Source: Halochromatium roseum
Lineage (GTDB): Bacteria; Pseudomonadota; Gammaproteobacteria; Chromatiales; Chromatiaceae
Assembly: GCF_016653315.1 (NCBI RefSeq)
Contig: NZ_NHSH01000040.1
Coordinates: forward strand, 35,143-99,142
DNA: 64,000 bases
Direction: 5' to 3'
The notes beneath the pieces are model-generated. The model saw nothing but the letters and a program-made list of their open reading frames with translations, was not told the DNA's origin and ran no database searches. This document shows, piece after piece, positions 53,407-61,140 of the stretch. Positions within the stretch are counted from its first letter, which is position 1, and every line of letters starts with the position of its first letter. Position numbers and translations under genes: made by a program.

Positions 53407-53735
53407 GGACGCTGTGATGAGATCGTGAGCGGCATACCACGGATGAAGTCGTGCACCGAGCGGCGCAAAATGACGCTCGCGATTTGAAGATGGGCGAGAT
53501 AATACTTAACGCGCTGGCGCAGGGGCGCCTTGCGCGGCATGAGCTGATCGAAGTAGGCGCGGTCGACCGTAAAGGCTTCTTCAACATAATGGTCGATCTG
53601 GGCATCGAATTTATTGCGCGCCTCTTCGCAGGTTTCGTCTTGAGCGGCAAGGCAGAGATCGATACAAACAGCAACCCAAAGCTGCGGCCCTTGGTGTTCT
53701 GCGTAGCAGCGCAGGCGGAGTTGGTTAGGAAACAT
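53403..53735 (-). CDS. hicB: HicB-like antitoxin
   Basis: This 110-residue protein has the HicB N-terminal fold (LRLRCYAEHQGPQLWVAVCI, then CEEARNKFDAQIDHYVEEA), a degenerate RNase-H-like domain that binds HicA. The C-terminal half is helical and basic. ATG 53735 is used. It comes first and hicA follows with a four-base overlap, the less common hicBA order. The toxin is frameshifted, so the antitoxin may be a relic or still act as a repressor. Confidence 0.75.
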   Translation of the reverse strand: MFPNQLRLRCYAEHQGPQLWVAVCIDLCLAAQDETCEEARNKFDAQIDHYVEEAFTVDRAYFDQLMPRKAPLRQRVKYYLAHLQIASVILRRSVHDFIRGMPLTISSQRP

Positions 53736-53780
53736 GAGATGGGCTGTCGGTTGTTGGTTGCTTTGGCCAGGTGTTGACTG

Positions 53781-53820
53781 ACGAGAGTCTCGTTTCTAAG
53801 ACCTGCCGCCGATTGGCAGG
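53781..53820. promoter_or_regulatory. Palindrome and hairpin between ATPase and hicB
   Basis: ACGAGA-G-TCTCGT (53781-53793) is a near-perfect palindrome 46 bases before the hicB start and may be its operator. CCTGCC (53802-53807) pairs with GGCAGG (53815-53820) and may terminate the ATPase transcript. The remaining bases up to 53892 show no gene. Confidence 0.35.
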
Positions 53821-53892
53821 ACCGTGAGGCGGGTCATGTTAGCCAGAACCGACAGGGGCTGCCGATCTGTTCAACTCGCCGGAGGCCGCTCC

Positions 53893-55176
53893 CTAACGAC
53901 CAACGCCAGAAGGACCAGGCGCACTAGGCGCACCGAGCGCGCTGATAGGAATCGCCGTCACGCTCGCCGAGAGCGCTGCCGGCGTCTGCTTCAGACAGAG
54001 TACCGCACCGTGACCGCATACGCGCCCCAGCGATTCGACGAGGCTGAAGCTGCGGCTGGCATGCTGGCTTGGGGTCGCGGTCTTCTTGATCTCGATCGGA
54101 TAGAGCCGTTGATCCCTTTCGATGAGCAGGTCGATCTCGCGGCCATCACGATCCCGATAGAAGAAGAGTTGCACCGCCTCGCCGTTGTGCCAATAGCTCT
54201 TTAAGACTTCCGCGACGGCATAGGTCTCGAGGATCGCGCCTGACATGGCGCCGGCCTCCAGGGCTTCCGGCGTGGTCCATTGCGCAAGATAGGCGCAGAG
54301 CCCGGTGTCGAGAAAATAGAGCTTCGGCGTCTTCACCAGCCGCTTGGTCAGATTGGAATGCCAGGGTGGGAGCAGATAGACCAAGCCGGCGCCTTCTAAG
54401 ATGCCTAGCCAGGCCTTGACGGTCTTCTGGTCGATATCGACATCCCGGGCTAGATCAGCATAGTTGAGCAACTGGCCGGTGCGCACGGCAGCGGCCCGGA
54501 CCAAACGCAGAAAAGCCCCGGTGTCGCCAACCCGGGCCAATGCCTGGACGTCGCGCTGCACATAGGTCTGCAGGTAGGAGCTGAAGAACAGGTTGTGCGA
54601 GATGCGTTCATCTAGGGCGAGCCGAGGAAAGCTGCCACGCCAGATCCTGCGATAGAGGTCGAGCAACCCGGTCGACGCCGACTCCGACCTGTGATCGATC
54701 CGCTCAATCCGCTCGATCCAGTCTGGCGAAGGCAGGAAGGGTGTGGCCTCCTTAGCATGCCCAGCGCACTCCGCAGCCGAAAGACCGAGCAGATCGAGAA
54801 TTGCGACCCGTCCGGCGAGCGATTCGCTGACGCCCTGCATCAGATGAAACTTCTGCGAGCCGGTCAGCCAGAACTGACCCGGCATCTGGCTCCGATCCAC
54901 CAGCAGCTTGATTGCGCTAAATAGCTGCGGCGCATACTGGACCTCGTCGATCAGCAGCGGCGGCGGATAGCGCTGCAGAAACAACGCCGGGTCGTGCTGC
55001 GCCAAATCCCGCGCATCAAGATCATCCAAGGTGACGCGTCGACGCTCTGGACCAGCGCATTGTTCGAGCACCGTCGTCTTGCCGACTTGCCGTGGGCCGG
55101 TCAGCAGCAGAACCGGGAAGCTCTGGGTGGCGCGCTCGATTGTGCGAGCGAGGGTGCGTGGGAGCAGTGTGGGCAT
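53893..55176 (-). CDS. AAA ATPase with C-terminal DUF4143 domain
   Basis: This 427-residue protein has an AAA_14 domain with Walker A GPRQVGKT (27-34), Walker B LLIDEVQ (74-80) and a sensor region FWLTGSQKFHLMQ. A DUF4143 domain has TGLCAYLAQW and a PD-(D/E)XK-like end: FFYRDRDGREIDLLIERDQ then LYPIEIKK (D, E-x-K). Such proteins are frequent accessory genes near toxin-antitoxin and mobile loci, and their role is unproven. It lies between two hicA copies, one frameshifted and one decayed. Confidence 0.85.
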   Translation of the reverse strand: MPTLLPRTLARTIERATQSFPVLLLTGPRQVGKTTVLEQCAGPERRRVTLDDLDARDLAQHDPALFLQRYPPPLLIDEVQYAPQLFSAIKLLVDRSQMPGQFWLTGSQKFHLMQGVSESLAGRVAILDLLGLSAAECAGHAKEATPFLPSPDWIERIERIDHRSESASTGLLDLYRRIWRGSFPRLALDERISHNLFFSSYLQTYVQRDVQALARVGDTGAFLRLVRAAAVRTGQLLNYADLARDVDIDQKTVKAWLGILEGAGLVYLLPPWHSNLTKRLVKTPKLYFLDTGLCAYLAQWTTPEALEAGAMSGAILETYAVAEVLKSYWHNGEAVQLFFYRDRDGREIDLLIERDQRLYPIEIKKTATPSQHASRSFSLVESLGRVCGHGAVLCLKQTPAALSASVTAIPISALGAPSAPGPSGVGR

Positions 55177-55265
55177 AGCGCTCTCGGCTAATCTGGAATG
55201 TCACTCCAGATTAGCCGCGCTGGTGTCTTGCTGCAACTAAACCACGGTTGTAATACAGACAAGCG

Positions 55266-55336
55266 GTTCCGCGCTTCGGTGTCGGCATAAAGCACAGGGA
55301 CTTGAATGCGCCCTTGACCTTGGCACAAGCCACGCG
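55266..55336 (-). pseudogene. Decayed second hicA fragment
   Basis: About 71 bases match 53321-53391 of the hicA pseudogene at roughly 75% identity by eye. The minus-strand translation VACAKVKGAFKSLCFMPTPK parallels LTCAEVKRALKTLGFAPTPG. No start or C-terminal half remains. The other bases between the ATPase start and ybgC (55177-55471) hold no gene I can support. Confidence 0.65.
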
Positions 55337-55471
55337 ACGATCCCGAAACGTCGCGATCACGCAAGCCATGGCTTTCGCGGCTAATCCAGGTACACTCGTC
55401 GGCTGTTCCGAGCATTATCCGAGCGCCGAGACCGGCGCATCCCTTCAACCGCTGTCCCTCGATCCGTTGCT

Positions 55472-55939
55472 ATGTCCCCGCAGGCCCCTGCATTCGAATG
55501 GCCGGTGCGCGTCTACTATGAAGACACTGATGCCGGCGGCGTCGTCTATCATGCGCGCTATCTTCAGTTTCTCGAGCGCGCCCGCACCGAATGGCTGCGC
55601 TCGCTCGGCTTCGAGCAGGCGCGATTGCGGCGCGAGCAAGGCGTTCTGTTTGCGGTCCGCAAGATGTCACTGGATTTCGTACGTCCGGCTTGTTTGGATC
55701 AGGCGCTTCGTGTCAGGGTGACGATCGCTGAACCCGGCCGCGCCTGCCTGGATTTTGAGCAGCAGGTGCTGGATGCCGCGGAGGGGCATCTGTGCTGCCG
55801 GGCCCAGGTGAATGTCGCTTGTATTGATGCCGCACGGATGCGCCCAACGCGCATTCCAGAGGCCTTGCTGAACGCCTTTTCAACAGCCTCAACCACCACA
55901 GACGCCCTTGCCAACGGAGATCTCGCCCATGGGCTCTGA
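55472..55939 (+). CDS. ybgC: Acyl-CoA thioesterase YbgC
   Basis: This 155-residue hot-dog-fold thioesterase of the Tol-Pal operon has the signature VYYEDTDAGGVVYHARYLQF with the active-site aspartate, followed by LERARTEWLRSLGF. E. coli YbgC acts on short or long acyl-CoAs and is linked to phospholipid synthesis. It overlaps the tolQ start by 11 bases. Confidence 0.93.
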   Translation: MSPQAPAFEWPVRVYYEDTDAGGVVYHARYLQFLERARTEWLRSLGFEQARLRREQGVLFAVRKMSLDFVRPACLDQALRVRVTIAEPGRACLDFEQQVLDAAEGHLCCRAQVNVACIDAARMRPTRIPEALLNAFSTASTTTDALANGDLAHGL

Positions 55940-56603
55940 GCTGTCACTGATCGATCTGGTCGCGCAATCGGGGCTCGTCGTGAAGCTCGTCTTGCTGCTG
56001 CTGGTGTTGGCCTCGATCCTATCCTGGGCGGCGATCTTCGATCGCGCGCGCGTGCTGCGTCAGGCGCGCTCGACGGCCGATGCCTTTGAGCAAAAGTTCT
56101 GGTCCGGCGGTGATCTGAGCGCGCTCTATCGCGATCTGGGTCAGGAGGAGCGGCGCTTGACGGGGCTGCCGCTGATCTTTCGCAGCGGGTTCAAAGAATA
56201 TGTGCGCCTGCGCAAGGTGACGCCGGACGATGTGCAAGGTCTGATCCTGGGGGCTGAGCGCTCGATGCGGGTCGCGTTGAGCCGAGAGGTCGATCGGCTT
56301 GAAACCAACCTGCCGTTCCTCGCCACGGTTGGCTCCACTAGCCCCTACATCGGCCTGTTTGGCACGGTCTGGGGCACCATGCATGCGTTTCAGGCGCTCG
56401 GCAACATGCAGCAGACGACCTTGGCGCTGGTAGGGCCGGGGATGTCTGAGGCGCTGATCACTACCGCTGTCGGGCTGCTTGCGGCAATACCGGCGGTGGT
56501 CGCCTACAATCGCTATGCGAGTCAGGTCGAGCGCCTGCACAATCGCTACGAGGAGTTCATGGAGGAATTTTCGATTCTGTTGCAGCGTCAGGGACGAGGC
56601 TGA
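55929..56603 (+). CDS. tolQ: Tol-Pal system motor protein TolQ
   Basis: This 224-residue, three-helix inner-membrane protein forms the proton-driven motor with TolR. The first helix is LVVKLVLLLLVLASILSWAA. The large cytoplasmic loop has GAERSMRVALSREVDRLETN, and the helix 2-3 region has FLATVGSTSPYIGLFGTVWG and TTAVGLLAAIPAVVAYNRYA. ATG 55929 has GGAGA eight bases upstream. The spacer to tolR is unusually long (254 bases) and repetitive. Confidence 0.95.
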   Translation: MGSELSLIDLVAQSGLVVKLVLLLLVLASILSWAAIFDRARVLRQARSTADAFEQKFWSGGDLSALYRDLGQEERRLTGLPLIFRSGFKEYVRLRKVTPDDVQGLILGAERSMRVALSREVDRLETNLPFLATVGSTSPYIGLFGTVWGTMHAFQALGNMQQTTLALVGPGMSEALITTAVGLLAAIPAVVAYNRYASQVERLHNRYEEFMEEFSILLQRQGRG

Positions 56604-56613
56604 GCCCCTAGTG

Positions 56614-56721
56614 TTACGTCCAGTGTTGGGTCCAGTGGTGTGTCCAGTTCTGCGTCCAGCGGTGTGTCTAGTTCTGCGTCCAGTTTGCTGGCCGTTTCTG
56701 CGCTCAGTACTGCGTCCTCCT
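56614..56721. repeat. 12-bp degenerate tandem array, about nine units, between tolQ and tolR
   Basis: Units of 12 bases with consensus TCTGCGTCCAGT run from 56614 to 56721. Units 1-6 and 8 are close to the consensus, while 7 and 9 are degenerate. In one frame the array would encode a four-residue repeat (x-L-R-P type), but no start or ribosome site supports a gene. The rest of the spacer to 56857 shows nothing clear. Confidence 0.85.
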
Positions 56722-56857
56722 GTGCGCTTTTTGCGCTTAGTGGCTGTCTACGTTTTACGTCCCGATGATCGCATGACAGTGATCCTCAAATCGGAAAGAC
56801 GTTGATGGACCGTTTCTTGGTTCCGCGCCGAACGCTCCGCCTGAACGAGTAAGTAAT

Positions 56858-57310
56858 ATGACGAGGAAAGCGCGCCGCCAGCGTCGCGGGCCGATGGCCG
56901 AGATCAACGTTGTGCCTTACATCGACGTGATGCTGGTGCTCTTGGTCATCTTTTTGGTCACGGCGCCCTTGATCACACAAGGCGTCAAGGTGGATCTGCC
57001 CGAGGCGAATGCGCAACCCCAAGCCGGCGAGGGTGCGCCGCCGGTGATCATCCATATCGATCGCTTCGGTGATACCTATCTCGATTTCGGCGATGCCGAC
57101 CTTGCACCGGTTGATCAACAGTTGCTCTACGAGCGCTTGCGGGCTGCGCGTGCGGCTGATGCGACGCTTGCTGTGGTCGTGCGTGCTGATGCCAGCGTCG
57201 ATTATGGCGTTGTCATCGAGGCCATGGTCGCCGCCCAAGCCGCTGGTATCGCGAGTGTGGGCCTGGTGACCCAGCCTCCAGTCGCTGGGATGGATGAGGA
57301 GCGCCGCTGA
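56858..57310 (+). CDS. tolR: Tol-Pal system protein TolR
   Basis: This 150-residue ExbD/TolR protein has one membrane helix starting at AEINVVPYIDVMLVLLVIFL, with the proton-path aspartate in YIDVML, then a periplasmic domain (PPVIIHIDRFGDTYLDFGD). ATG 56858 is used; the ribosome site is weak. tolA starts ten bases after its stop. Confidence 0.93.
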   Translation: MTRKARRQRRGPMAEINVVPYIDVMLVLLVIFLVTAPLITQGVKVDLPEANAQPQAGEGAPPVIIHIDRFGDTYLDFGDADLAPVDQQLLYERLRAARAADATLAVVVRADASVDYGVVIEAMVAAQAAGIASVGLVTQPPVAGMDEERR

Positions 57311-57320
57311 CAGGCGTGCC

Positions 57321-59156
57321 ATGTGGGAGATCCTGCAGCGCTTTCCGAGGGCCTATCTGTGGTCAACCCTATTGCACCTGGTGGTGGTTGTGCTGCTGGT
57401 GGTGGGTATCGATTGGCGGGAGCAGGATCAGCGTCTCGGTGCGTTCGAGAATATGATCCAAGCGCAGATGGGTCAGTCGGCTGAGATCGCGGCGCGGGTT
57501 GCTGCGCTGCAGGCTGGCGCCGATGATGCGCCTGTGACTAAACAAGCGGTGCCTGACTCGTTGCCGCAATCGGAACCCGAGCCTTTGTCGGAGCCGGCGG
57601 CCAAGCGCGAGGCTGAGCCAGCGCCTGAGCCAGCGCCTTTACCGCAGCCTGACCCTTTGCCCATCCCGGAGCAGCTGCCACCGGAGCCCGAGCCTGAGCC
57701 TGAAAGGGCAGAGCAGCGCCCTCAGTCTGAAGTGGATGCGGCCGCGCAGAGAGCGGCCGAGCGTCTGCAACAAGTTGAGCTTGAGGACCAACGCCGAGCC
57801 GAAGAGGCGATGCGGCTTGCGGCTGAACGTGAAGCTGAACGTCAGGCAGAGCGCGAGCGCCAGCGTCAGGCAGAGCGCGAGCGCCAGCGTCAGGCTGAAC
57901 AGGAGGCACAGCGCCGTGCTGAAGCGGCGGAGCGCCGTGAGGCTGAGCGTCAAGCCCAGCTCGAGCAGCAACGCCAGGCCGAATTAGAGGCCCAGCGTCG
58001 TGCTGAGGAGGCAGCGCGCCGAGAAGCGGAACGTCAGGCCAGACAAGAGGCGCAGCGACGGGAGGAGGACGCTGCGCGTCGCGAAGCTGAGCTTGAGCGG
58101 CAACGCCAAGCCGAACAAGAGGCGCAGCGGCGTGCCGAGGCGGAAGCGGCCCGCCGAGAGGCTGAGCGTCAGGCGGCGTTGGAGCGTCAGCGTCAAGCCG
58201 AGCTGGAGGCGCAGCGGCTTGCGGAAGAGGCCGCGCGTCGCGAAGCTGAGCTTGAGCGGCAACGCCAAGCTGAGCAAGAGGCCCAACGTCGTGCCGAGGA
58301 AGCCGAGCGTCAAGCGGAATTGGAGCGCCAGCGCCAGGCAGAGCTAGAGGCGCAGCGGCGTGCTGAGGCGGAAGCGGCCCGCCGAGAGGCTGAGCGCCAG
58401 GCAGCGTTAGAGCGTCAGCGTCAAGCCGAGCTAGAGGCGCAGCGGCGTGCTGAGGAAGCGCGTCGAGAGGCTGAACGGCAGGCTGAGCAAGCGCGCCAGC
58501 GCCAAGCTGAGCGGGAAGCGGCACAGCGCCGTGCTGAACAAGAGCGCCAGCGCCAAGCCGAGCGGGAGGCGGCACAGCGCCGTGCCGAAGAGGAGGCCCG
58601 CCTGGCCGCTGAGCGCCAAGCCGAACGTCAGGCCGAGCTTGAGCGCGAGCGTGAGGAACTGCGCCGCATTCGCGAGGCCGAGCAGGCCGAGGCCCGCCGC
58701 CGTGCGGCTGAGGAGGCTGCGCAGGCCGAGCGCGAGGCTGCTGCCAACGCGGCGCGAGAGCGGCAGATGTTGGAGGCGCTGCAGGCCGAGGAGCGGCGCC
58801 TGTCAGGCTCTAGTGCTCAGACGGGCGGTCAAACCGGTGGTCAGTCTGGCGTCCAGCCGCGCGCCGCGACACAGGCCCAGATCGCCAGCCGTTGGGTGCC
58901 GATGATCACGAATAGGGTGCGCCAGTATTGGGTGCGGCCGCAGGGCGCCAGTGCTGACCTTCGAGCCGTTGTCAATCTGCGCCTCGAGCCTGGCGGCGCG
59001 GTGATCCCGGGCAGTGTCCGCATCGTCGAAGGCAGCGGCCAGGCGGGGTTCGATCAATCGGTTGTTGCCGCCATCTATCGGGCCTCGCCGCTGCCGGTGC
59101 CCATTGGCGATGAGTTTGAGCTATTCCGCGATTTCAACTTTGTCTTTCGGCCTTAG
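57321..59156 (+). CDS. tolA: Tol-Pal system protein TolA, long coiled coil
   Basis: This 611-residue protein is much longer than E. coli TolA (421). It has an N-terminal anchor (LWSTLLHLVVVVLLVVGIDW), a Pro/Glu-rich segment, then ~350 residues of Arg/Gln/Glu/Ala coiled coil with short units such as RQAELEAQRRAEEAARREAE. It ends with the C-terminal domain that contacts TolB and Pal (RVRQYWVRPQGASADLRAVV, GFDQSVVAAIYRASPLPVP). ATG 57321 starts MWEILQRFP. The long helix spans the periplasm; the extra length implies a wider periplasm or a looser rod. Confidence 0.92.
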   Translation: MWEILQRFPRAYLWSTLLHLVVVVLLVVGIDWREQDQRLGAFENMIQAQMGQSAEIAARVAALQAGADDAPVTKQAVPDSLPQSEPEPLSEPAAKREAEPAPEPAPLPQPDPLPIPEQLPPEPEPEPERAEQRPQSEVDAAAQRAAERLQQVELEDQRRAEEAMRLAAEREAERQAERERQRQAERERQRQAEQEAQRRAEAAERREAERQAQLEQQRQAELEAQRRAEEAARREAERQARQEAQRREEDAARREAELERQRQAEQEAQRRAEAEAARREAERQAALERQRQAELEAQRLAEEAARREAELERQRQAEQEAQRRAEEAERQAELERQRQAELEAQRRAEAEAARREAERQAALERQRQAELEAQRRAEEARREAERQAEQARQRQAEREAAQRRAEQERQRQAEREAAQRRAEEEARLAAERQAERQAELEREREELRRIREAEQAEARRRAAEEAAQAEREAAANAARERQMLEALQAEERRLSGSSAQTGGQTGGQSGVQPRAATQAQIASRWVPMITNRVRQYWVRPQGASADLRAVVNLRLEPGGAVIPGSVRIVEGSGQAGFDQSVVAAIYRASPLPVPIGDEFELFRDFNFVFRP

Positions 59157-59180
59157 CGCCGGCGACCTGAGGGAGATGAG

Positions 59181-60488
59181 ATGATGCAACGCTTACGCCT
59201 CGCACTGGTTCCGATCCTTGCTTGCCTCTTCGTGCTCGCGAGCGCTCAGGTGCAAGCCAAGCTCACGATCGAGGTCACCGGCGGCGTCGAAGGTGCACAG
59301 CCGGTTGCGGTGGTGCCCTTCGGCGACATCGATGGCGCGCGACCGACGGTCGATCTGGCCAAGGTCATCAGCGATGACCTCGCCCGCAGCGGTCGTTTCC
59401 GCTCGATGCCGCGCAGCGAAATGTTGAGCATGCCGCATCGGCAGGACGAGGTCGACTTCCGTGAATGGCAGCTATTAGGGATGAACACCCTGGTGATCGG
59501 TGAGGTCAGCCCGGCCGAGGGTGGCGGCTACGGCCTGCGCTGGAGCTTGTTCGACGTCTTCACCGGCAACAAGCTGGCATCCGACTCACTGCGCTCCACT
59601 GAGCGAGGGCTGCGCAATGCCGCGCACCGGATCAGCGACCAAATCTATTTCACCCTGACCGGAGAGCGCGGGGTCTTTGCGACCCGGCTCGCCTATGTGA
59701 CCTCTAGGAGCCGCAGTGCCGACGCACGCGTGATACTGCGGGTCTCGGACTCGGATGGCTTTAACCCGCAGACCATCGTCGATTCGGCCGAGCCGATCAT
59801 GTCTCCGGCCTGGTCGCCGGACGGCCAGCGTCTAGCCTATGTCTCATTCGAGAAGCGTAAGCCAGCCATCTTCATTCAAGAGCTGACGACCGGGCGGCGT
59901 GAGCGCGTTGCCAGTTATGACGGCATCAATGGCTCGCCGGCGTTTTCGCCAGATGGGCGCAAGCTGGCGATGACGCTGTCGAAGGATGGCGGCCCCGATA
60001 TCTATGTGATGGATCTGGCCTCGAAGCAGTTGACGCGTCTGACCGATCATTATGCGATTGACACCGAGCCGGCCTGGTCGCCAGACGGCAGCCATATCAT
60101 CTTTACCTCGGACCGCGGCGGCCGCCCGCAGATCTATCGGGTTGCGGCGAGCGGAGGACCGGCGCAGCGGGTGACCTTTGAGGGTGACTACAATGCGGCG
60201 GCCAGTTACTCACCGGATGGCCGTTCGATGGTCATGGTGACGCGCATTGGTGGCCAGTTCCGCGTCGTCGTCACTGATGCTAATGGCGGCTCGCGGCGCC
60301 TGCTGAGCAATGGCGCGCTGGATGAATCACCGAGTTTCGCGCCCAACGGCAGCATGGTAATTTATGCAAGTCAAAACAATGACCGCGGCGTGTTGTCAGT
60401 GACTCCAATTGCCGGTGGTTCCGGCCAGCGCTTGTCGCAAGAGTCAGGCGAGGTCCGAGAGCCATCCTGGTCGCCATTAGTACCCTAA
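59181..60488 (+). CDS. tolB: Tol-Pal system beta-propeller TolB
   Basis: This 435-residue periplasmic protein has a signal peptide (LRLALVPILACLFVLASAQVQA), an N-terminal alpha/beta domain and a six-bladed beta-propeller with repeated blade motifs: SPAWSPDGQRLAYVSF, SPAFSPDGRKLAMTLS, EPAWSPDGSHIIFTSDRGG. TolB binds Pal and TolA and, via its N-terminus, is recruited at the division septum. It begins 24 bases after tolA. Confidence 0.96.
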   Translation: MMQRLRLALVPILACLFVLASAQVQAKLTIEVTGGVEGAQPVAVVPFGDIDGARPTVDLAKVISDDLARSGRFRSMPRSEMLSMPHRQDEVDFREWQLLGMNTLVIGEVSPAEGGGYGLRWSLFDVFTGNKLASDSLRSTERGLRNAAHRISDQIYFTLTGERGVFATRLAYVTSRSRSADARVILRVSDSDGFNPQTIVDSAEPIMSPAWSPDGQRLAYVSFEKRKPAIFIQELTTGRRERVASYDGINGSPAFSPDGRKLAMTLSKDGGPDIYVMDLASKQLTRLTDHYAIDTEPAWSPDGSHIIFTSDRGGRPQIYRVAASGGPAQRVTFEGDYNAAASYSPDGRSMVMVTRIGGQFRVVVTDANGGSRRLLSNGALDESPSFAPNGSMVIYASQNNDRGVLSVTPIAGGSGQRLSQESGEVREPSWSPLVP

Positions 60489-60602
60489 GCGCATGGCGCT
60501 GCGCCACTCCGGAAAATGCATCGCCTGAGATTCACGTTCATGCACGCACGCATTGGCCATCGTCGTCGATACGAGTCTCTTCACTACTATTGCAGGATCA
60601 TC
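60489..60602. repeat. tolB-pal spacer with a REP-like segment
   Basis: GGCGC-T-GCGCC (60494-60504) is a tight hairpin followed by a stretch similar to 26191-26224 between moxR and the DUF58 gene (shared pattern gcgcca..tcc.ggaa.atg.atcgc.tgag..tca). The remaining bases before pal show no gene. Confidence 0.4.
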
Positions 60603-61127
60603 ATGATCGAACGTCCGCTCCCGTTGCTGCTCGTCGCGGCCTTGGCACTCAGTGCCTGTGCGACAAAAACCGCGCCGCCGACCCCAGACAGGCCGAGCGC
60701 GGCTGAGCTGAACGCAATGAACGGCCGCACTGGCGTGGACACAGCTCCGATCAGGCCGGTTGAGCGCTCGCCACTCGATGATCCATCGAGCCCGGTCTAC
60801 CGCAAGGTGATCTACTTCGATTATGACGCCTCTGAGATCAAGCCGCAGTATGCTGATCTGCTCCGTGCGCATGCCTATTACATCTTTAATACGCCGGGCG
60901 TACAGGTGACGCTTGAGGGCCATAGCGATGAGCGCGGGACGCGCGCGTACAACCTGGCCCTGGGGGAGCGGCGCAGCCAAGCGGTGCAGCGTTTCATGGT
61001 GGCAGAGGGCGCACCGAGCGAGCGGCTGAGCACCCTGAGCTATGGTGAGGAGCGTCCTGCCGATCCGCGGCGGAGTGAGGGTGCCTGGCAACAGAACCGT
61101 CGCGTTGAGCTGGTCTACACAGATTAA
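60603..61127 (+). CDS. pal: Peptidoglycan-associated lipoprotein Pal
   Basis: This 174-residue outer-membrane lipoprotein has signal peptide and lipobox LLVAALALSACA (Cys at ~19) and an OmpA-like peptidoglycan-binding domain with VIYFDYDASEIKPQYADLL and LEGHSDERGTRAYNLALGER. ATG 60603 gives a standard lipoprotein signal; upstream in-frame codons would spoil it. cpoB follows after 13 bases. Confidence 0.95.
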   Translation: MIERPLPLLLVAALALSACATKTAPPTPDRPSAAELNAMNGRTGVDTAPIRPVERSPLDDPSSPVYRKVIYFDYDASEIKPQYADLLRAHAYYIFNTPGVQVTLEGHSDERGTRAYNLALGERRSQAVQRFMVAEGAPSERLSTLSYGEERPADPRRSEGAWQQNRRVELVYTD

Positions 61128-61140
61128 GAGGCACGACAGC

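Noticed and set aside
56614-56721. CRISPR-like reading of the tolQ-tolR repeat
   Set aside because: Units adjoin directly with no unique spacers, are only 12 bases long and have no cas genes nearby.
57538-58575. A 345-codon minus-strand open frame opposite tolA
   Set aside because: It is a by-product of the repeated Arg/Gln/Glu codons of the TolA coiled coil. Its composition (Pro/Ala/Leu repeats) is that of an antisense frame.
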